This document shows positions 60,651 to 64,000 of a stretch of DNA of 64,000 nt, piece by piece (within the stretch, counting starts at the first letter, position 1; every line of letters starts with the position of its first letter). This DNA is from Planctomycetota bacterium (lineage in GTDB: Bacteria; Planctomycetota; Phycisphaerae; SM23-33): contig JAKJER010000015.1 in assembly GCA_022705325.1 (NCBI GenBank), positions 1 to 64,000 on the forward strand, read 5' to 3'. The notes under the pieces were generated by a model. It was not told the DNA's origin, did no database searches, and saw only the letters and a program-made list of their open reading frames with translations. The position numbers and the translations under genes are program-made.

Positions 60651-61655
60651 GTGGGCAAGGAAGCTGATATTTTGATTTTGGGAAAGACCTCCAAGGAGGA
60701 GTGGCTGCGCGAACACGCCCCCCCATCCCTGACTTCGCTGCGAGAATCACAGCAAACGATCCCCGCCCTAGCCAAGGATGAGGTCGCCGTACGCGACATC
60801 GAAGCCATTCTGCCCACACTTGCGACCACCCACCACATGCGGTGCTCTGACGCAAGAGACTTGCACTTCTTGCCCGACGAGAGCGTTCACCTCGTGCTGA
60901 CGTCGCCACCCTACTGGACGCTGAAGGAATACAACCCAGGCGACGCCCAACTCGGCAGCGTGGAAGACTACGACACCTTTCTCTCCGAGTTGGACCGCGT
61001 ATGGGCCCATTGCCTTCGCGCCCTTGTGCCCGGAGGACGGCTGATATGCGTGGTGGGCGATGTATGCCTCTCTCGCCGCAAGAATAACGGGCGGCATACG
61101 GTGGTCCCGCTTCACGCTTCGATTCAGGAGCACTGCAGGGCTATAGGGTACGACAACGTCGCGCCGATCATCTGGCACAAGATCGCCAATGCCTCTCTGG
61201 AGGCTTCGGGCAACGGGGGCGGATTCCTCGGCAAGCCCTACGAGCCCAACGCGGTCATCAAGAACGACATCGAGTTCATCCTGATGCAGCGCAAGCCAGG
61301 CGGCTACCGCAGTCCGGGGTTCATGGAGCGGGCGTTCAGTGTCATTCCCGACGCCATGCACAAGGTCTGGTTCCGCCAAATCTGGTCCGACGTTCCGGGC
61401 GCCTCGACGAAACACCATCCCGCCCCTTTCCCGGTCGAACTGGCTGCTCGCTTGATTCGCATGTTCAGTTTCGTCGGCGATACAGTCCTGGACCCCTTCC
61501 TCGGCTCCGGCACAACTGCCCTGGCTGCCTGGCAGACAGGCCGAAACAGCATCGGCACCGAAATTGACCCAGCCTATCTTGAACTCGCCGCGCGAAGATT
61601 CCGCAGGCACACCAACACGCTTGGCAGCCACCACGAACTTGAAGTAGTCATCTAG
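60651..61655 (+). CDS. DNA methyltransferase, beta-class (N4-cytosine or N6-adenine)
   Basis: A site-specific DNA methyltransferase. The catalytic motif TSPPYW lies in the N-terminal third and the SAM motif DPFLGSGTTALAAW near the C-terminus; this order (catalytic first) defines the beta class. SPPY is typical of N4-cytosine enzymes, but beta-class N6-adenine enzymes also exist. The start is uncertain: GTG 60651 (334 residues) has no clear ribosome-binding site, while TTG 60672 has AAGGAAG 8 bases upstream and gives 327 residues. It precedes a PaeR7I/XhoI-like endonuclease by 9 bases, so the pair forms a type II restriction-modification system. Confidence 0.88.
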   Translation: MGKEADILILGKTSKEEWLREHAPPSLTSLRESQQTIPALAKDEVAVRDIEAILPTLATTHHMRCSDARDLHFLPDESVHLVLTSPPYWTLKEYNPGDAQLGSVEDYDTFLSELDRVWAHCLRALVPGGRLICVVGDVCLSRRKNNGRHTVVPLHASIQEHCRAIGYDNVAPIIWHKIANASLEASGNGGGFLGKPYEPNAVIKNDIEFILMQRKPGGYRSPGFMERAFSVIPDAMHKVWFRQIWSDVPGASTKHHPAPFPVELAARLIRMFSFVGDTVLDPFLGSGTTALAAWQTGRNSIGTEIDPAYLELAARRFRRHTNTLGSHHELEVVI

Positions 61656-61664
61656 GGACTCGCT

Positions 61665-62399
61665 ATGGGAATTGACATCTCCGCCTTGGACCGGCTCATG
61701 CCAGAGGCGATCAGGCATTTTTGGAAGGCGAGATTGCTGGCCGCCAAGATGCAGAAGAAACGCGGCGTGCTCGACCAAGGGAACCGATCAGGGGTAACCG
61801 CTGGAAAGAACCTGGACGCCCTGGTGGCCATGGTCCGTGACATCATCGTGGCCAATGGCATACCGGAAGAAGACGTCCATTACGGGCGAAGAGCATCTGT
61901 CACCATTCCTGGCTTCTATCGACCGACCAAGAACTGGGACTTGCTCGTGGTCAGTCAAGGCAGACTGCTTGCAGCCATCGAGTTCAAGTCACAGGTCGGG
62001 CCCTCGTTCGGGAACAATTTCAACAACAGGGTGGAAGAAGCCCTCGGCAACGCAGCCGATTTGAATACCGCCTTTCGAGAGGGAGTGTTCGGCGAAAGTC
62101 CGAGACCCTTTGTCGGGTACTTTTTTGTCCTGGAGGAATGCCTCAAGTCCACGATGCCGATCAAGTTCGTTTCCCCTCATTTCTCAGGCATGCCCGAGTT
62201 CGAGAATGCCAGCTACGCGGCCCGATACGAAATCCTCTGCCGCAAGCTCGTGCAGGAACAACTCTACGACGCAGCCGCTCTGGTGCTTACCGATCGTCGC
62301 TCGGGCTCGACCGGAACGTTCCGCACCGCAAGTGAGCTTACCTGTCCGCGCCGTTTCGCTGCTACACTGGCAGGAACGATCGCGGCCATGACGGCCTGA
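61665..62399 (+). CDS. Type II restriction endonuclease, PaeR7I/XhoI family
   Basis: A 244-residue endonuclease, matching the length of R.PaeR7I. The PD-(D/E)xK-type centre is visible as D92 in KNWDLLVVS and E106-F-K108 in LLAAIEFKSQVG. The following GPSFGNNFNNRVEEALGNAAD is a strong family landmark. Known members of this family cut CTCGAG. It is encoded directly behind a beta-class methyltransferase, the presumed protective partner. DNA around 60600-62400 is visibly less GC-rich than the flanking genes, as often seen in transferred restriction systems. Confidence 0.88.
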   Translation: MGIDISALDRLMPEAIRHFWKARLLAAKMQKKRGVLDQGNRSGVTAGKNLDALVAMVRDIIVANGIPEEDVHYGRRASVTIPGFYRPTKNWDLLVVSQGRLLAAIEFKSQVGPSFGNNFNNRVEEALGNAADLNTAFREGVFGESPRPFVGYFFVLEECLKSTMPIKFVSPHFSGMPEFENASYAARYEILCRKLVQEQLYDAAALVLTDRRSGSTGTFRTASELTCPRRFAATLAGTIAAMTA

Positions 62400-62460
62400 C
62401 AGCCCTTTCCCTCTTGACCCATTCTCCACCGAGAGTATGCTGATACCCACGAGGTAACCC

Positions 62461-63894
62461 ATGAACAAGAAGACCAAGACCGAGCGTTCGAAGTTCACCC
62501 GCAGGCAGTTGCTGGCCCGTACGGCCGGGGCGGCTGCCGCATTCACCATCGTCCCGCGGTTCGTGCTGGGCGGGCCCAAATTCGTCGCCCCCAGCGAGAA
62601 GGTGTACATTGCCATCATCGGCTGCGGCGGGCAGGGGCGGACCAACTCGCGCTCGCTCTTCGGGCAGGACGACGCCCAGATCGTCGCCATCGCCGACCCC
62701 ATGGACCAGCACGACTACAGCAAGTGGTACTACGGCGGGGTGGCCGGGCGACTGCCGGTCAAGGACGAGATCGTCAAGCACTACTCCAAGAACGATCCCC
62801 AGTACAAGTGCAACGACTACGTCGACTTCCGCGACCTGTTCGAGAAAGAGAAGAACATCGACGCCATCCTGTGCGCCACGCCCGACCACTGGCACGCCCT
62901 GGTGACGCTGGCGGCCATCAAGCGCGGCAAGCACGTCTACTGCGAGAAGCCCCTCACCCACAACATCGCCGAAGCTCGCGCCGTCGCCAAGGCCGCCGCC
63001 GAGGCCGGCGTGGCCACGCAGATGGGCAACCACGGGCGCAGCGACGAGGGCAACCGCATCACCTGCGAGATGGTCTGGGACGGCGCCATTGGCGAGGTCA
63101 AGGAAGTCCACGCCTGGTCCAGCGCGGGCGGTTGGGCCAGCGGGCGAGGCCGACCCCAGGGCACGCCCGACGTGCCCAAGGGCTTCGACTGGGACCTCTG
63201 GCTCGGGCCCCGGGCCGTCCGCCCCTACAACCCCGCTTACGCCCCCTACAACTGGCGCGGATGGTGGGACTTCGGCACCGGCTGCGTGGGCGACATGGCC
63301 GTCCACAACCTCGACCCCGCCTTCGCCTCCCTCAAGTTGGGTCACCCCACCAGCGTCGAGGCCGTCAAGACCGATTTCGTCGACAGCGACGTCATCGGCG
63401 GCAGCAACCACTTCGTGTGGCAGTTCCCCGCCGAGAACGGCCGGGGGCCCGTCACCGTGCACTGGTATGACGGCTCGCTCCAGCCGCCGCGTCCCGCGGA
63501 ACTGGAAGAAGGCCGGCGGATGGGCGAGGGCAGCAACGGCGTGCTCATCATCGGCGCCAAGGGCACGATCATGGGCGGCGGGTGGAGCAAGAGCCCGCGG
63601 ATCATCCCCGAGGCCAAGCAGAAAGCCTACGGCCGGCCGCCCAAGAGCCTCCCGCGCAGTCCGGGCCACCATCGCGACTGGCTCAACGCGTGCAAGGGCA
63701 AAGGCAAGGCGTGCAGCGACTTCAGCTATGGCGCCCGCCTGACCGAGTTCGTTCTGCTGGGCGACGTCGCCGTCCGCTCAGCCGGCAAGAAGATCCTCTG
63801 GGACGGGCCCAACATGAAGGTCACCAACGACAGCGCCGCACAGCGGATCGTCGAAGAGACCTACCGTGACGGCTTCAAACTGGGATCGATCTGA
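62461..63894 (+). CDS. Tat-exported Gfo/Idh/MocA-family oxidoreductase
   Basis: A 477-residue protein of the GFO/IDH/MOCA family with a Tat signal (FTRRQLLARTAG at 12-23, hydrophobic to about 37). The Rossmann glycine motif is IIGCGGQG (G54, G56, G59), and the conserved YCEKPLTHN follows near 160. The C-terminal part has family-typical WWDFGTGCVGDMAVHNLDPAF. These exported oxidoreductases are abundant in planctomycetes and are thought to fold with bound NAD(P) before export; substrates are usually unknown sugars or inositols. The gene ends in front of a strong terminator. Confidence 0.88.
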   Translation: MNKKTKTERSKFTRRQLLARTAGAAAAFTIVPRFVLGGPKFVAPSEKVYIAIIGCGGQGRTNSRSLFGQDDAQIVAIADPMDQHDYSKWYYGGVAGRLPVKDEIVKHYSKNDPQYKCNDYVDFRDLFEKEKNIDAILCATPDHWHALVTLAAIKRGKHVYCEKPLTHNIAEARAVAKAAAEAGVATQMGNHGRSDEGNRITCEMVWDGAIGEVKEVHAWSSAGGWASGRGRPQGTPDVPKGFDWDLWLGPRAVRPYNPAYAPYNWRGWWDFGTGCVGDMAVHNLDPAFASLKLGHPTSVEAVKTDFVDSDVIGGSNHFVWQFPAENGRGPVTVHWYDGSLQPPRPAELEEGRRMGEGSNGVLIIGAKGTIMGGGWSKSPRIIPEAKQKAYGRPPKSLPRSPGHHRDWLNACKGKGKACSDFSYGARLTEFVLLGDVAVRSAGKKILWDGPNMKVTNDSAAQRIVEETYRDGFKLGSI

Positions 63895-63923
63895 AGTTCC
63901 TTGATTCGCTGATTCGTCCAAAG

Positions 63924-63943
63924 CCTGCCTGCCGGCAGGCAGG
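63924..63943. repeat. Perfect 20-base palindrome CCTGCCTGCC-GGCAGGCAGG
   Basis: Two 10-base arms without a loop. It is related to the 19-base palindrome at 41839-41857 and the shorter ones at 38033 and 38112; it lies between the oxidoreductase gene and its terminator. Confidence 0.75.
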
Positions 63944-63947
63944 GCAG

Positions 63948-63976
63948 GCCCACCCCTGAGGGGTGGGCTTTTCTTT
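63948..63976 (+). terminator. Rho-independent terminator of the oxidoreductase gene
   Basis: GCCCACCCC-TGA-GGGGTGGGC is a 9-pair stem with a 3-base loop, followed by TTTTCTTT. It lies 53 bases after the stop at 63894. Confidence 0.88.
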
Positions 63977-64000
63977 CGTCCTTGCGTCCGCCCGTTGGGT

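Noticed and set aside
60651..62399. Depletion of CTCGAG sites in the window as proof of restriction specificity
   Set aside because: I can see roughly ten such sites by eye, so no avoidance can be claimed without a proper count against expectation.

Overview
The window looks like chromosomal DNA from a member of the Planctomycetota, most likely a Phycisphaerae-type lineage. The sequence evidence is high GC, two exported proteins ending in PEP-CTERM sorting tails with the GRY(L/V)RRRR ending, lipoprotein linkers of the TSQPATQPAS type, a Tat-exported sulfatase, a Tat-exported Gfo/Idh/MocA oxidoreductase, a propeller protein resembling hydrazine-synthase alpha, and a secreted PQQ-propeller protein with a methyltransferase-like head. 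The assignment is inference from gene style, not from a marker-gene phylogeny.

Layout. (1) 1-14527, all minus strand: a long Tad/Flp type IVc pilus locus. It reads from a clear sigma70-type promoter (14640-14668) through a CpaF ATPase, two pilin-like peptides, the prepilin peptidase CpaA, TadE/TadG-like pseudopilins, a transmembrane Ser/Thr kinase, CpaB, a second CpaF fused to an FHA domain, TadB, TadC and another FHA protein cut by the window edge. (2) 14853-15210: tRNA-Ser(GGA) followed by two 143-bp tandem repeats that carry the tRNA 3' end. (3) 15263-28249, minus strand: an apparent ten-gene sugar catabolic operon with a 2-keto-3-deoxy-sugar kinase, a ribose-type ABC importer (one permease fused in frame to its binding protein), three UroD/MtaA-like methyltransferase-fold proteins, a sulfatase, an L-rhamnose mutarotase and a GH29 fucosidase. 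(4) 28429-35181, plus strand: the exported methyltransferase/PQQ propeller protein and a DUF5703-LamG protein, followed by an unrecognised lipoprotein on the minus strand. (5) 38214-48885: a small PEP-CTERM protein preceded by a structured leader with tRNA-like features, a LolD/LolC-type exporter, lysyl-tRNA synthetase with an inserted block, and a 1676-residue autotransporter-repeat PEP-CTERM protein. (6) 48922-60594: a YfhO-type membrane protein, a DUF4405 protein, a zinc-ribbon membrane protein, a peroxiredoxin, a gene interrupted after its signal peptide by an in-frame TGA, two HEAT-repeat proteins (one ending in a c-type haem motif), and an Rrf2 regulator overlapping a VOC protein. (7) 60651-63894: a DNA methyltransferase with a PaeR7I/XhoI-family endonuclease, then an exported oxidoreductase and a strong terminator.

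How the genes fit together. The first block would build and possibly regulate, through kinase-FHA signalling, an adhesive Flp pilus. The catabolic block would import and degrade sulfated, fucose- or rhamnose-containing, perhaps O-methylated, polysaccharide fragments; the UroD-like trio is the least explained part. The exported HEAT, propeller and PEP-CTERM proteins are typical of the large and poorly characterised planctomycete cell-surface proteome.
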